NCBI RefSeq assembly: GCF_047149785.1
Contig: NZ_BAAGBE010000001.1
Span: forward strand, 2,604,001-2,668,000
Origin: Nitrobacter sp047149785
Lineage (GTDB): Bacteria; Pseudomonadota; Alphaproteobacteria; Rhizobiales; Xanthobacteraceae
DNA: 64,000 bases
Direction of reading: 5' to 3'
Below, piece after piece: positions 1-8,664 of this stretch. Below the pieces are notes generated by a model, which saw only the letters and a program-made list of their open reading frames with translations, was not told the origin of the DNA and did not search any database. Within the stretch, counting starts at the first letter, position 1. Every line of letters starts with the position of its first letter. Made by a program: the position numbers and the translations under genes.

Positions 1-74
1 GTCTCGTCCGTATCTCTAGATCATTTCCGTGACAGAATCATTCACTTTTTCTCACGGAGATTTTTAATCGCTCT

Positions 75-180
75 TAGAGCCTTTCCGCTTCTGATGGAAT
101 CAGAAGCGGGGCTCTATGATTTTGATTTGACGCGTTTTCTTTACGCGAACCGGTATCCACTTCGCTTGAAAACGCTCTAG
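75..180 (+). repeat. Dispersed repeat, copy A (5' module I, short form)
   Basis: First of seven copies of an intergenic repeat. It starts with TAGAGC, followed by a hairpin (CCGCTTCTGATGGAATCAGAAGCGG minus its ends; arms CGCTTCTGAT and ATCAGAAGCG). Then comes a core with GATTTGACGCGTTTTCTTTA and a closing arm GAAAACGC that can pair with GCGTTTTC. The right end, CTCTAG, contains the minus-strand TAG stop of rplU, so the element may double as the rplU transcription terminator. Confidence 0.85.
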
Positions 181-704
181 TCGTCGTTTTTCGCCTTCTT
201 GGCCGCGGTTTTTTTGGCCGCCGGCGTCTTGGCGGCCGCCTTCTTCGCCGGAGCCTTCTTCACAGGCGTCTTGGCCGACGTCTTCGAATCGGCCTTCTTC
301 TTCGCGGCCTTGGGCGCCTCGTCGTCGCCCTCGCCTCCGGCCGGCTCGACGACCTTTTCCTTCTTGGGGCGCGGCCCGATTGTCGGGGCCTTGCCGTCAG
401 CCAGGATCTCGGTGATCCGCAGCACGGTGATCTCGTCGCGATAACCGCGCTTGCGTTTCGAATGCTTGCGGCGGCGCTTCTTGAACGCGATCACCTTCGG
501 ACCGCGCTTGTGCTGCAGCACTTCCGCCGCAACCGAGGCTCCCGTCACCGTGGGCGCGCCGAGCACCGGCGTGTCGCCGCCGAGCACCAGAACCTCGCCA
601 AGCTGCACGATCGTTCCGACCTCGCCGGCGATCTTGCCAATCTCGAGCACATCATCCGGAACGACGCGATATTGGCGGCCGCCGGTTTTGATGACTGCGA
701 ACAT
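177..704 (-). CDS. rplU: 50S ribosomal protein L21 with a long Lys/Ala-rich tail
   Basis: Structural protein of the large ribosomal subunit that contacts 23S rRNA. The N-terminal ~100 residues are a complete L21 domain: it begins MFAVIKTGGRQYRV and contains the basic signature KKRRRKHSKRKRGYRDE near residues 75-92. The remaining ~70 residues are a low-complexity Lys/Ala/Pro extension of repeated KKA, AKK and KTPA units, like a histone H1 tail. Such tails occur in rhizobial L21 proteins; the usual bacterial L21 is about 103 residues. The stop codon lies inside repeat copy A. The usual downstream partner rpmA is not in the 176 bases between this gene and the window edge. The start is the ATG at 704, which fits the conserved N-terminus. 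Confidence 0.97.
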   Translation of the reverse strand: MFAVIKTGGRQYRVVPDDVLEIGKIAGEVGTIVQLGEVLVLGGDTPVLGAPTVTGASVAAEVLQHKRGPKVIAFKKRRRKHSKRKRGYRDEITVLRITEILADGKAPTIGPRPKKEKVVEPAGGEGDDEAPKAAKKKADSKTSAKTPVKKAPAKKAAAKTPAAKKTAAKKAKNDD

Positions 705-865
705 CGTTCTATTCCTTCGTGTTCGATCCCGGCCTCGGACAGGTCCGGGCCGGCTTTTTGTCAGTCGTTAGGTCAAGAGCATTTTCGAACGACAAACCGG
801 ATGCCGCTTTGCCCAGAAATGCCCGATGGGTTTTTCACGCGACCGGGGATATGCCCTTGCGGTCA

Positions 866-902
866 CAAAAAAACAAGCGGCGCCAAGGATACCCCTGCGC
901 CG
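866..902 (-). terminator. Terminator-like hairpin in the rplU leader (possible attenuator)
   Basis: On the minus strand, just below the predicted rplU start site, arms GGCGC and GCGCC with an inner AGG/CCT pairing are followed by GCTTG and seven T residues. This is an intrinsic-terminator shape inside a ~200-nt 5' leader. No other minus-strand gene lies upstream that would need a terminator here, so attenuation of rplU is the natural reading. It is inferred from sequence only. Confidence 0.5.
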
Positions 903-911
903 GCTGCGCGA

Positions 912-939
912 CTTATAGCTCGCAAAGGCCGGGAGTCAA
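912..939 (-). promoter_or_regulatory. Predicted sigma-70-type promoter of rplU
   Basis: Minus strand TTGACT (939-934), 16-bp spacer, TATAAG (917-912). This is close to the housekeeping consensus and would start transcription near 905, about 200 nt before the rplU ATG. It is the best promoter match in the region between the divergent rplU and ROK genes. Confidence 0.6.
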
Positions 940-1069
940 GGCAAGCGGCGCGAAAACGGCCAATTATCAGCGATTCGGCTCGCCCTCCCCGTTTCCAAAT
1001 CGATGGCCATGAAACAAAAAGGTTCCCTGACCGTTGGTCCCCGCCAAATCGACAGCGAGCGGGGCAACG

Positions 1070-2191
1070 ATGGCTGAAGACACTTTGACGACGGCGGGTA
1101 TCGGCAAGCACGGCGTTCTGCGGCTGCCATCGGTGGATGTCGACAGCTACAACATCGAATTAAAGGACGACGACGGCTTTCTCGGGGATCGCGCCTGCAA
1201 GGGCGCCTTCCGAAAGATCCTTGACGGCCTGCGCAAACCGCTGAAGAAAAACGGCGACGACCCGCTTGGCAAGACCCCGTCCCAGGCAATCGCCAAGGGC
1301 TCGCTCGACGAGGCTCTGATCGGCGACGATATCGACGCCGCCGCCCTGGTGCATGGCGCCATCGAGGAGTTCGCGCAGGAACTCGCCTATGTGACGGGAC
1401 GCTTCCTCAAGACCAAGGCTTGGGCCGATACTGAGCGCATCGTGGTCGGCGGCGGCTTCCGCAAGAGCCGGGTCGGCGAGATCGCGATCGCCCGCGCCGA
1501 CCTGTTGCTGAAAAGCGAGGGCCACAAGGTCCATTTGATCCCGATTCGCTTCGATCCCGACGAGGCCGGGCTGATCGGCTGCCTGCATCTGGCGCCGTCG
1601 TGGATCTTCGAGGCGTTCGACAGCATCCTGGCGGTCGACATCGGCGGCACCAACATCCGCTGCGGCGTGGTCGAGACCCGCTGGAAAAAGGCCGCCGACC
1701 TCTCCAAGGCCGGGGTGTGGAAGTCCGAATTGTGGCGCCACGCCGACGACGAGCCGACCCGCGAGGGTGCGGTGAAGAAGCTCGTGAAAATGCTGAAGGA
1801 CCTCATTTCGCAGGCGGACAAGGAGGGACTGAAGCTCGCGCCGTTCATCGGCATTTCATGCCCGGGCGTGATCGACGAGGACGGCTCGATCGAGAAAGGC
1901 GCGCAGAATCTTCCCGGCAACTGGGAGAGCAGCCGATTCAACCTGCCGGCGTCGCTGATCGAGGCCATCCCCGAGATCGGCGGCCACGATACCACCGTGC
2001 TGATGCACAATGACGGCCTGGCGCAGGGCCTGAGCGAAATGCCCTACATGCAGGACGTCACCCGCTGGGGCGTTTTGACCATCGGCACCGGCCTTGGCAA
2101 CGCGCGTTTCACCAATCGCAAGAAGGACAACAAGAAAGAAAAGAAGTCCGACGACGGCAAGGACAAGAAGGACAAGAAAGCGAAGGAGTGA
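1070..2191 (+). CDS. ROK-family (glucokinase/repressor-like) protein
   Basis: 373 residues. The central part carries the sugar-kinase phosphate-binding signature ILAVDIGGTNIRCGV (near residues 196-210), the motif GISCPGVIDEDGSI, and a second glycine-rich loop TIGTGLGNARF, as in ROK or actin-fold ATPases. An N-terminal ~190-residue segment precedes the kinase-like core, and the C-terminus is a Lys/Asp-rich tail. Substrate cannot be deduced. The classical ROK zinc-binding Cys cluster is not evident, so it may be an atypical or regulatory member. The ATG at 1070 was chosen over a TTG 36 bases upstream because GAGCGGGG lies 8 bases before it. It is divergent from rplU. Confidence 0.8.
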   Translation: MAEDTLTTAGIGKHGVLRLPSVDVDSYNIELKDDDGFLGDRACKGAFRKILDGLRKPLKKNGDDPLGKTPSQAIAKGSLDEALIGDDIDAAALVHGAIEEFAQELAYVTGRFLKTKAWADTERIVVGGGFRKSRVGEIAIARADLLLKSEGHKVHLIPIRFDPDEAGLIGCLHLAPSWIFEAFDSILAVDIGGTNIRCGVVETRWKKAADLSKAGVWKSELWRHADDEPTREGAVKKLVKMLKDLISQADKEGLKLAPFIGISCPGVIDEDGSIEKGAQNLPGNWESSRFNLPASLIEAIPEIGGHDTTVLMHNDGLAQGLSEMPYMQDVTRWGVLTIGTGLGNARFTNRKKDNKKEKKSDDGKDKKDKKAKE

Positions 2192-2540
2192 CAAACCGCC
2201 CGCGCGGGGCCTTTCGCTGCCTAGACATGCCGCAGCGCTCGGATATGCCGCGCGCCGATCGCGCTCTCCCGACAAAGTAACCTTGATTGGTGAGGTTAAA
2301 ATCATGATCGCGTTGCCGGTTTCGCAAAGACCGCTACGGTCGCACGGTCGCGCAGGTGGTCCGCGAAGCCGCACTTCCGGCCACGATTTTAATGACGCGG
2401 CACGGGACCGCCGATTATTATCGCGTCCGGCGGTCCCACCTTTCCAGTACGCCGGATAGGCTCCTCCCTGGCAACCGCTCCCCCGACCCTCCCGATCATG
2501 TTTGGGTTTTGCATTTGAACGGGCGGCGATGTATCAAGGC
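2192..2540 (+). other. Intergenic region, no gene recognised
   Basis: Between the ROK stop codon and repeat copy B. It contains a GC-rich potential stem just after the ROK stop (GCCCGCGCGGGGC followed by CTTTCG) that may be a weak terminator, and a small inverted repeat TAACCT/AGGTTA at 2278-2298. No convincing reading frame was found on either strand. Confidence 0.4.
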
Positions 2541-2590
2541 GCGCGTTTTCCGAGCGAACCGGTTTCCACTTCGCCCGAAAACGCGCTAAA
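2541..2590 (+). repeat. Dispersed repeat, copy B (core only)
   Basis: Truncated member of the family: it retains the GCGTTTTC ... GCGAACCGGTTTCCACTTCG ... GAAAACGC core but lacks a 5' hairpin module. It lies 28 bases before tRNA-Ser. Confidence 0.7.
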
Positions 2591-2618
2591 GGCGGTCCAC
2601 CGTCGGCGTGGCACCTTA

Positions 2619-2708
2619 GGAGAGGTGGCAGAGTGGTCGAATGCACCGCACTCGAAATGCGGCATAGGTGCAAGCCTATCGGGGGTTCGAATCCCTCCCT
2701 CTCCGCCA
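2619..2708 (+). tRNA. tRNA-Ser(CGA)
   Basis: 90-nt class II tRNA. Acceptor arm GGAGAGG pairs with CCTCTCC; the anticodon arm CCGCA-CTCGAAA-TGCGG reads anticodon CGA; a long variable arm (GGTGCAAGCCTATC) follows, then the T-arm GGGGGTTCGAATCCCTCCC region, with the 3' GCCA encoded at 2705-2708. It reads UCG codons. A serine-recombinase relic begins directly after it. Confidence 0.95.
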
Positions 2709-3239
2709 CTTCGGAACAAAACCGGGAACGCCGATTCCCGTCGACTTCCCTCCTTTGAGGGCCACCAGCGTCCTCAACAACGTGCCTTTGCTGCCTTTGA
2801 TGTAAATCGCGTCGTCGGCCACCTCGACGCGCTGCGCGAAGGCCCGGACGTGATCCCGCCGATAGCCGCCCTCTCCGTGCCGGAGTTGGGTGCGGGCTTC
2901 CGTGGCGAGCTCACGCACGGCCGCGCCTGTCAGTGCATTGTGCGTCGAGGTTTTGAGCATCGCTTCGATCCGGGCCGCGTCGGCTCGCGCCTGCTCCCGA
3001 ATCGCCGTGAGGCCGGCAATCAGCTCGGAAAGAGCGGATTCGGCCGGGTCGAGCGATCCCGCCTCGATAGTGTCATAAAGACGATTGAGGCGGTGGTCGG
3101 CCTCGGTGGCGCGCTGGCGCAATTCCCCGATATGCTGGCTGCGCCGCTCGACGCCTTCCAGCCGGCGGTCCAGAAGCGAAGCGAGCACGTCTTCGATCCG
3201 CTCAGGGTCAAGCAATCGTTCCTCAAGGTGTGTCACCAC
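2676..3239 (-). pseudogene. 3' relic of a large serine recombinase (integrase)
   Basis: The minus strand encodes about 187 residues matching the C-terminal coiled-coil part of large serine site-specific recombinases. Typical segments are LLDRRLEGVERRSQHIGEL, RLYDTIEAGSLD, LTAIREQARADA and GGYRRDHVRAFAQRVEV. The catalytic Ser domain and zinc ribbon are missing, and a plus-strand 23-bp tandem duplication interrupts the sequence at its 5' boundary. The frame ends inside tRNA-Ser, which suggests the gene sat at the edge of an island inserted at that tRNA. It is not expected to be functional. Confidence 0.75.
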
Positions 3240-3266
3240 CGTGCCTCAAGGTGTGTCACCACCGTG
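3221..3266 (+). repeat. Perfect tandem duplication, 2 x 23 bp
   Basis: Two identical adjacent copies of a 23-bp unit starting CCTCAAGGTGTGTC (3221-3243 and 3244-3266). It marks the broken end of the recombinase relic. Confidence 0.9.
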
Positions 3267-3677
3267 CGGTCGAGCTTGGTGGCTGCCGCTCACACGCGTC
3301 TTAAAAATGAACTTCATCTTCAAGCGAAAGGCCGATCAACATTGCGACCTTCTGCGGAAGCAGGCGTTCCGATAAGACATTGCGTCTCGAAGTGCATATT
3401 AACGCCACTGACTTCGCTTGCCGAAAGTGCGCGCCGGGATCGCACAGGGCGATCTCGCCGCGCGAGCAATTCCAGGAGACAGAGCTTTGGGCGAGACGGC
3501 TCACCTCGTCGAGGACTCCAATGCCATGGCCGAGAGGCTTGAGGATATGGCGGGGAGCGAACGGCTTAGAACGCGGCCGTCGCACATGAACTCCGCACCC
3601 CTCTGACCATCCTACGCGGACGACTTCGAGGAATTGCCGATGGCGTCTTTCAAGTTGACGCAACGCTTAACCCATCA
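3267..3677 (+). other. Intergenic/decayed region, nothing recognised
   Basis: About 410 bases between the recombinase relic and the WXXGXW gene. Short frames exist on both strands but none matched a family I know, and none has a good ribosome-binding site. It is probably leftover island or decayed DNA. Confidence 0.35.
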
Positions 3678-5075
3678 TCAATGATCCTCCCGCTGCCTTC
3701 CCGGTTCATGCGGCGCAGAACCGCGCCGCGGCGCCGGCCCCGCCGCCGGGTGCGGCTCTGGACGCGGCGCAGGTCGTGCAGCCGGCGCTTTGGGACCAGC
3801 GGCCCGCGGGGCTTCCATATGCGGAGCTTCACCGCGCGGCGGCTCGGCATGGGGAGCCATGGGCGGATGCTCGGCAGCCGGGCCACGCCGCATTTCCTCG
3901 CGTGCGGGTCCTGCCGCATGGGGCTCAGGTCGCGCGGCCGGCGGCCTCTCCGTGCGCGGAGCTTCGCCACGCGGCGGCTCGGCATGCGGAGCCATGGGCC
4001 GATGCTCAACAGCCGGGCCATGCCGCGTTTCCTCGCGTGCTGGCGCTGCCGTCCGGGGTTCGTTCTGAACGGGTGCGCCGCCGTGCTCCTGCACATGCTG
4101 GCCTTCTGGCCCTTTCTGTCGGGGCAAGCCCGGTGCGGCACTATGCTCGGGCACGTGCGTGGTGGGCGCCCTCCCGGACCGCTCCGGCGCTGTGCCGCCC
4201 GGCGGATGCTGCTCCGGTCCCGCGCCAGGTCGCGGGGGTTCGGCGCCGGGCTTCAATTTTTGCGGCGTATTGACGGGTGTCGTTGGGCCACCTTCCTTCG
4301 CGCGCACGACGCCAGGCCCGCTGAATGCAGCGGGACGCGAGGTCGCGGCAATAGCCGGCTTGCCGTGATTTTTGGATTCGAAGAGAGCGCCGTTCATGCT
4401 TGCGGTGCGCGCGTGTTCGATTTGAGTCGGCGTCGGCGGAACATGCTGCACGCGCGCCGCAGCCTCCTCGGCTGGCGTCGGCCGCGCCTCGATGCCGCCC
4501 TTGCCGCCATTAAAGCTGATGCGCGTGTTGTTATTGTTGATGACGACGTTCTTCTCGTAGACGTTCGTCACTTGCACGCTGCCGAAGTTGTTGACGGTGC
4601 GGTTGTAGAAAAAGTGCCCGTTTTCCCAGCGGCCGCCCTCATAGCCGTGGCCGGTATAGCCAAAGCCATAAACGATGCCGCCATAGAAGCCGACGTGATC
4701 GGCCCAGTAACCGCGATGGAAGGCGTAGACCCCGTCAACGAACCCCCAATAGCCGGGCGTCCACAGCAGATCGGGGCGCGGCGGCTCAACCCAGGTGCCC
4801 GGCACCCAATAATAGTCGTAGTTGTTCCAGGCCCAGTAGCCGGGCGTCCAGATGTAGCCCGGCGCCGGCATCGGCGGTTGATCGTATTCAGGCAGTGACG
4901 GAGGAGGCTCCTCGGCTCGGATGACGGCGCCCACGGCACCGCCCGCGCCTGATGGCGGACACGCGCAGGTCTGCGCAAGGCCCGGCGCTTGCCACGCAAG
5001 GAAAGATACGCTTCCAAGCATGACAGCCAGGGAGGTCCGCGTCAGGAAAGCGCGCCGGATGTCTTTCTTTATCAT
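3678..5075 (-). CDS. WXXGXW (YXWXGXW)-repeat secreted protein with Pro-rich tail
   Basis: 465 residues. A signal peptide (MIKKDIRRAFLTRTSLAV... up to GLAQ) is followed by a region with three WXXGXW motifs, WTPGYW, WVPGTW and WTPGYW, as in the BcpO-related repeat family, then Tyr/Gly-rich stretches. The last ~250 residues are low-complexity Pro/Ala/His/Glu repeats, including two near-identical AEHxPMAPHAEPPRGEAP units, and are probably disordered. The start at 5075 is preferred because AAAGGA lies 8 bases upstream; a longer frame to 5144 lacks this. It is the third gene of a run with DUF1800 and DUF1501 genes (66-bp gap). An envelope or surface role is likely; biochemical function is unknown. 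Confidence 0.8.
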   Translation of the reverse strand: MIKKDIRRAFLTRTSLAVMLGSVSFLAWQAPGLAQTCACPPSGAGGAVGAVIRAEEPPPSLPEYDQPPMPAPGYIWTPGYWAWNNYDYYWVPGTWVEPPRPDLLWTPGYWGFVDGVYAFHRGYWADHVGFYGGIVYGFGYTGHGYEGGRWENGHFFYNRTVNNFGSVQVTNVYEKNVVINNNNTRISFNGGKGGIEARPTPAEEAAARVQHVPPTPTQIEHARTASMNGALFESKNHGKPAIAATSRPAAFSGPGVVRAKEGGPTTPVNTPQKLKPGAEPPRPGAGPEQHPPGGTAPERSGRAPTTHVPEHSAAPGLPRQKGPEGQHVQEHGGAPVQNEPRTAAPAREETRHGPAVEHRPMAPHAEPPRGEAPRTERPPAARPEPHAAGPAREEMRRGPAAEHPPMAPHAEPPRGEAPHMEAPRAAGPKAPAARPAPRPEPHPAAGPAPRRGSAPHEPGRQREDH

Positions 5076-5140
5076 ATGTAAGGTCCTTTCATCGTTGATG
5101 GGAATGGAACGGGCTTGCTCCTGCGCGGCTTGCGGCGGTC

Positions 5141-6355
5141 TCACACCAGCGTCATGTCCTTGGGCTGGACGTCTGCGAACACCTTTTGCAATGCGACCTG
5201 ATCGAGCCCGTACATGCGCCTGAGGAGGCCGCCGAACAGGGCGCGATAGTCGGTCAGGACCGGATAGTCGCGATTCTGGAACAGCGTTGCCTGCGCGACC
5301 TTGACCTGCTCGCCGACGATGCGGCCACCCCGGACACCGCCGCCGAGCACCCAGTAGACGCTGCCGTGTCCGTGGTCGGTGCCCTTGTCGCCGTTCTCGC
5401 GAAACGTGCGTCCGAACTCGGAGATCACGACAACGACGGTGTCGCGCCAGACCTCGGGACCGGTCTCGTCGGCAAAGCCTGCAAGGCCGCGGCCGAGTTC
5501 GGTGAGCCGGTCGGCGAGATAGCCGGAACTGCCGCCCTGATTGACGTGGGTGTCCCAGCCGCCGACATCGACGAAACCGAGATTGTAGCCGCCACGCATC
5601 AGCCGCGCGATGCGCCGGGCCGACAGTTCGAAGCCTTTCGGCGAGACGGCATGGCGGTTCGCTGCGACGCTCTCACGCGAGATCGATTGATACACGTCGT
5701 CGCGCACATGAAAGCCTTCCGCGACCGAGGCGAACAGCGGATCGTCCTCATAGAGCTTGGCGATCAGGGCTGCCTGGCGATCGTTGATCGCAGGCTTGCC
5801 GACCGTGTTCAGCCCGATGTTGGGAATGGGCGTCTCGCCGCCGTGGAAGATCAGCGGCAACTGGTCGGTGAAGGCGATCGGCCGCGTTTGCGTCAACACG
5901 CCGGCGAGACGCGCCATGAAGCCGGACTGATAGTTGCGCGAGCCATTGACCGGCTGCCCCAGTTCGATCGTGTCCTGGGTCTCGAAATGGCTGCGGGTGA
6001 GATCGTCGGTGCCCGCGAACGGCACGAAGGCGATCTGCTTCTTCTGCCAGAGCGGCAGGATCGAGGCGCGCAACGCGGGATGCAGGCCCCAGTCGCCGTC
6101 GAGCGCGATGGCCTCGGCCGCCCCCTTGGCGGGATTGGAGCCCGGCCGCGGCACGGCGAGCGTCGGGCGCGACTGGTAATAGAAGTTGCTGCCGATCGGA
6201 ATGACCACATTGGCCGCGTCATAGGCGCCGCGGAGGAAGACCACGAGCAGCCGCGCCTGGGTCTGTGGCGCGGCCCAGACGCGGCCCGCGACCGTTGCGG
6301 GGGCGAGAGCGGCGAGCGCTTTGAGGAGCGTACGGCGGCTGAATGCAGATTGCAT
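5141..6355 (-). CDS. DUF1501 protein (Tat-exported)
   Basis: 404 residues. It starts MQSAFSRRTLLKALAALAP, a twin-arginine signal (SRRTLLK) with cleavage near VWA-APQ. The mature part has DUF1501 hallmarks: LLVVFLRGAYDAANVV, the WGLHPAL block, DVGGWDTHVNQGG, VISEFGRTFRENGDKGTDHG and YWVLGGGVRGG. The family belongs to the alkaline-phosphatase/sulfatase-like fold, and the conserved Asp/His residues (GGWDTH, GTDHG) could bind metal; substrate is unknown. It lies 13 bases downstream of the DUF1800 gene, a very common pairing that implies joint function in the periplasm. CGGAG precedes the start. Confidence 0.9.
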   Translation of the reverse strand: MQSAFSRRTLLKALAALAPATVAGRVWAAPQTQARLLVVFLRGAYDAANVVIPIGSNFYYQSRPTLAVPRPGSNPAKGAAEAIALDGDWGLHPALRASILPLWQKKQIAFVPFAGTDDLTRSHFETQDTIELGQPVNGSRNYQSGFMARLAGVLTQTRPIAFTDQLPLIFHGGETPIPNIGLNTVGKPAINDRQAALIAKLYEDDPLFASVAEGFHVRDDVYQSISRESVAANRHAVSPKGFELSARRIARLMRGGYNLGFVDVGGWDTHVNQGGSSGYLADRLTELGRGLAGFADETGPEVWRDTVVVVISEFGRTFRENGDKGTDHGHGSVYWVLGGGVRGGRIVGEQVKVAQATLFQNRDYPVLTDYRALFGGLLRRMYGLDQVALQKVFADVQPKDMTLV

Positions 6356-6368
6356 GACGGGACTCCGT

Positions 6369-7913
6369 TCAGCGCATGAAATCGGGTGAGGCGAGAAAGA
6401 GCGCGTTCCACTCCTGGGGCGATACGGCCTGATCGAGCACCGCAACGGTATTCGGCCTGAGCTCACGCCGGAGCGCGGCGAAATAAAGCGCGTTCTGAAG
6501 CTGCGGGAACGCGGGACGATCGATCTGTCGGGGGCCTTCGGACTTGAACAGCCCCGCCGATCCGCCGCCGATCTGGCGTGCGATCTCGAAGCGAACGGCC
6601 AACTGCCCCGGGCCGTTCCATGAACTCTCAGACAGCGAATAGCCGTCCGGCGTTTCGTGATTGTAGAAACCTTCCGCCATGCGCTTCAGCCACCCCTGGA
6701 TCGGCGCGGTGTTGAGGATCACCTTGCCGCCATAGGCGAGCCGGACCGCGGAAAGCACATAGCGAACCGGATCCTTGAACTTGCCGTGCGCCGCGGCCGA
6801 GGCGAATTCCGGCGCGGTCACCATCGTGCGCAGGACGCTCGCGATATCGCCATTCGTGCGCAGGAACGACCGGGTCATGCGGTCGATCAGCGCTTGCGGC
6901 GGATTGTCCGACACGAGATAGACGGCGATCTGGCGGGAGATGTGGCGCGCAGTTGCCGGCTGCGTTGCGAGAATGTCGAGCGCCTCTTCGACCTCGGCAT
7001 AGCCGCGACCGGCAATGTGATGGCCGAGGAAGATCTTGTCGCCGTAGTCGTGGCGTGCGGGATTGAATTCGAACAGGCCCTGCCGGATGAGCTGGCCAGC
7101 GAGCTCGGGCTTCAGGCGCGGGTTCTGCGGCGACGCATCGATGCCGACGCCGGTCAGGATGCGGGCCAGCTCCTCCACATCTTTCTGGGTGTAGCCGGAG
7201 CCAACGCCCATGGTGTGAAGCTCCATGATCTCGCGCGCATAGTTCTCGTTGATGTGGCCCACGGCGTTCCGCGCATTGTCGAGATAGCGGAGCATGGCCG
7301 GGTGATGCAGCGTCGCGCCGAGAAGATCGCGGAAACGGCCGAGCGCATGCGGGCGGATCGCGCTGTCGACATAGTCGCCGACCATGGCTCTGATGTCCGC
7401 CTTGGACTGATGGACGTTGAAATGGTTGAACCAGAACCACGTCATGCGCTCGCGCAACCGCGTCGGCGCATACAGATCGCGCAGGATGTCGCGTGTCGCG
7501 GCCTGCCGCGCGAAGTCGTTCAGCGTCTGCTGGAACGCCTGCTGCGCCGCGCGCTTGAGATCGGGATCGGTGATGGCGTGGAGCGCCTTGCCCTTCTCTG
7601 CGACGTCCGCGACAAGCGTCGCCATCGGCTTCTGCGAGATGGAGAGCGCATCGATCTCGGCCTGTGCCGCCAGCGGCAAACCATCGATACCGGCCGGATG
7701 CAACTGTCCGTCGAGCCAGCGCGTGAGGCCATCGCGACGAAGCTTCTCAAGGTCGGCCTCCGTCGGGCCGAACGTCAGGCAGTCCAGAACCCGGATCGGG
7801 TCCGGTGCTGCGCTGGCTGATGCCGGCGCCTGATCGAACCGCTCCCCCGCGCTCGCTCTGACGATCGAGCACGCAACAATGAGAATTGTCGCTGTCCGGA
7901 TGCAAATCCCCAC
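6369..7913 (-). CDS. DUF1800 protein (secreted partner of DUF1501)
   Basis: 514 residues. GTG start with AAAGGTGAG upstream; hydrophobic signal GICIRTATILIVACSIVRASA. The body matches DUF1800: an early FGPTEADLEKLRRDGLTRWLDGQL segment, MTWFWFNHFNVHQSK, NARNAVGHINENYAREIMELHTMGV, and the C-terminal GWSLSESSW-like DGYSLSESSWNGPGQL. DUF1800 and DUF1501 are typically adjacent and co-expressed; their molecular role is not established. It is first gene of the three-gene run with DUF1501 and the WXXGXW protein. Confidence 0.9.
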   Translation of the reverse strand: MGICIRTATILIVACSIVRASAGERFDQAPASASAAPDPIRVLDCLTFGPTEADLEKLRRDGLTRWLDGQLHPAGIDGLPLAAQAEIDALSISQKPMATLVADVAEKGKALHAITDPDLKRAAQQAFQQTLNDFARQAATRDILRDLYAPTRLRERMTWFWFNHFNVHQSKADIRAMVGDYVDSAIRPHALGRFRDLLGATLHHPAMLRYLDNARNAVGHINENYAREIMELHTMGVGSGYTQKDVEELARILTGVGIDASPQNPRLKPELAGQLIRQGLFEFNPARHDYGDKIFLGHHIAGRGYAEVEEALDILATQPATARHISRQIAVYLVSDNPPQALIDRMTRSFLRTNGDIASVLRTMVTAPEFASAAAHGKFKDPVRYVLSAVRLAYGGKVILNTAPIQGWLKRMAEGFYNHETPDGYSLSESSWNGPGQLAVRFEIARQIGGGSAGLFKSEGPRQIDRPAFPQLQNALYFAALRRELRPNTVAVLDQAVSPQEWNALFLASPDFMR

Positions 7914-8317
7914 ATCTCACCTTTCGATCGAGAAGGGCTGCGCTTCGTCCCCAAACTATGCTTCGTTTCTGAACCAACGCTGAAAACAGGCTTCTCACAC
8001 AATCTTGATTGACGGCGGCTATAGCGGCACGAATAGAAAGATCGGCAGATCTGCACGCCTCATACGATTTGAAATGTGAAAGATTTTCGGACTTCTCGGG
8101 GCGAGTAAGTTTTCACGCGACGAACAACCCCCAGCATCAACCGACGGACCTCGCGCGGAATTTCCTGTGTCGACAGGCGAGGACCCGTCAGCAACGATCC
8201 GATCTCCTCCGCGATTTGCAGCCAAGCCTTTCGTCCGAAGGCGAATGCCTCTCAGGTCCCTTTCGGCAGCACCGTTGGAAAGGCAAGCGCGCCCGTCCTC
8301 GAGAAACAGGGTGAAGC
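7914..8317 (+). other. Intergenic region upstream of DUF1800
   Basis: It holds the presumed promoter of the DUF1800 operon (minus strand) and no recognisable gene. Some of the right half may be further 5' debris of the acyl-CoA dehydrogenase relic, but I could not align it. Confidence 0.35.
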
Positions 8318-8531
8318 TCGCCCATCGTTTACAACGGCAGCAAGACCTTCGTCAGCAACGGATTGAACGCCGATATCGTCATCATGGTCTGCAAGGCCAA
8401 TCTGAACGCTGGCGCGAGAGCATGAGCCTGATCGTGGTCGAGGCGAACTAGGCCGGCTCCCGGCGCGGGCGGAAGCTGAAGAAGATCGGGCAGCACGCAC
8501 ATCGCTCACCGTCGTTGACATCGGTGAACGG
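8318..8531 (+). pseudogene. Acyl-CoA dehydrogenase fragment, frameshifted
   Basis: Plus-strand translation gives IVYNGSKTFVSNGLNADIVI, then after a frameshift near 8420 SLIVVEAN, an in-frame TAG, and GSRRGRKLKKIGQHA. These correspond to consecutive middle-domain segments of acyl-CoA dehydrogenases (VNGSKTFITNG ... VVEAD ... GFRRGRKLKKIG). The N-terminal and C-terminal domains are absent. At least one frameshift and one stop disrupt it, so this is a relic. Confidence 0.7.
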
Positions 8532-8664
8532 TTGTTTTGTTATTTAAGGGATGGGAGCTTCGCGTCGGATAGACCATCAACAGCGCGGGCCCGTTCTGCC
8601 AGTCGATCAATCTGATTTAAATCAATGCCATTGTGCCTCATTCGGTCGACAATGTATCTGACGC

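Noticed and set aside
771..815. Possible further repeat copy (AGAGCATTTTCGAACGACAA region)
   Set aside because: Only weak similarity to the dispersed family; could be a different rhizobial repeat, and not alignable over the core.
3301..3663. Minus-strand 120-residue frame
   Set aside because: No family, no ribosome-binding site, composition not gene-like.
3681..4898. Long plus-strand frame opposite the WXXGXW gene
   Set aside because: Shadow of a high-GC gene; no independent support.
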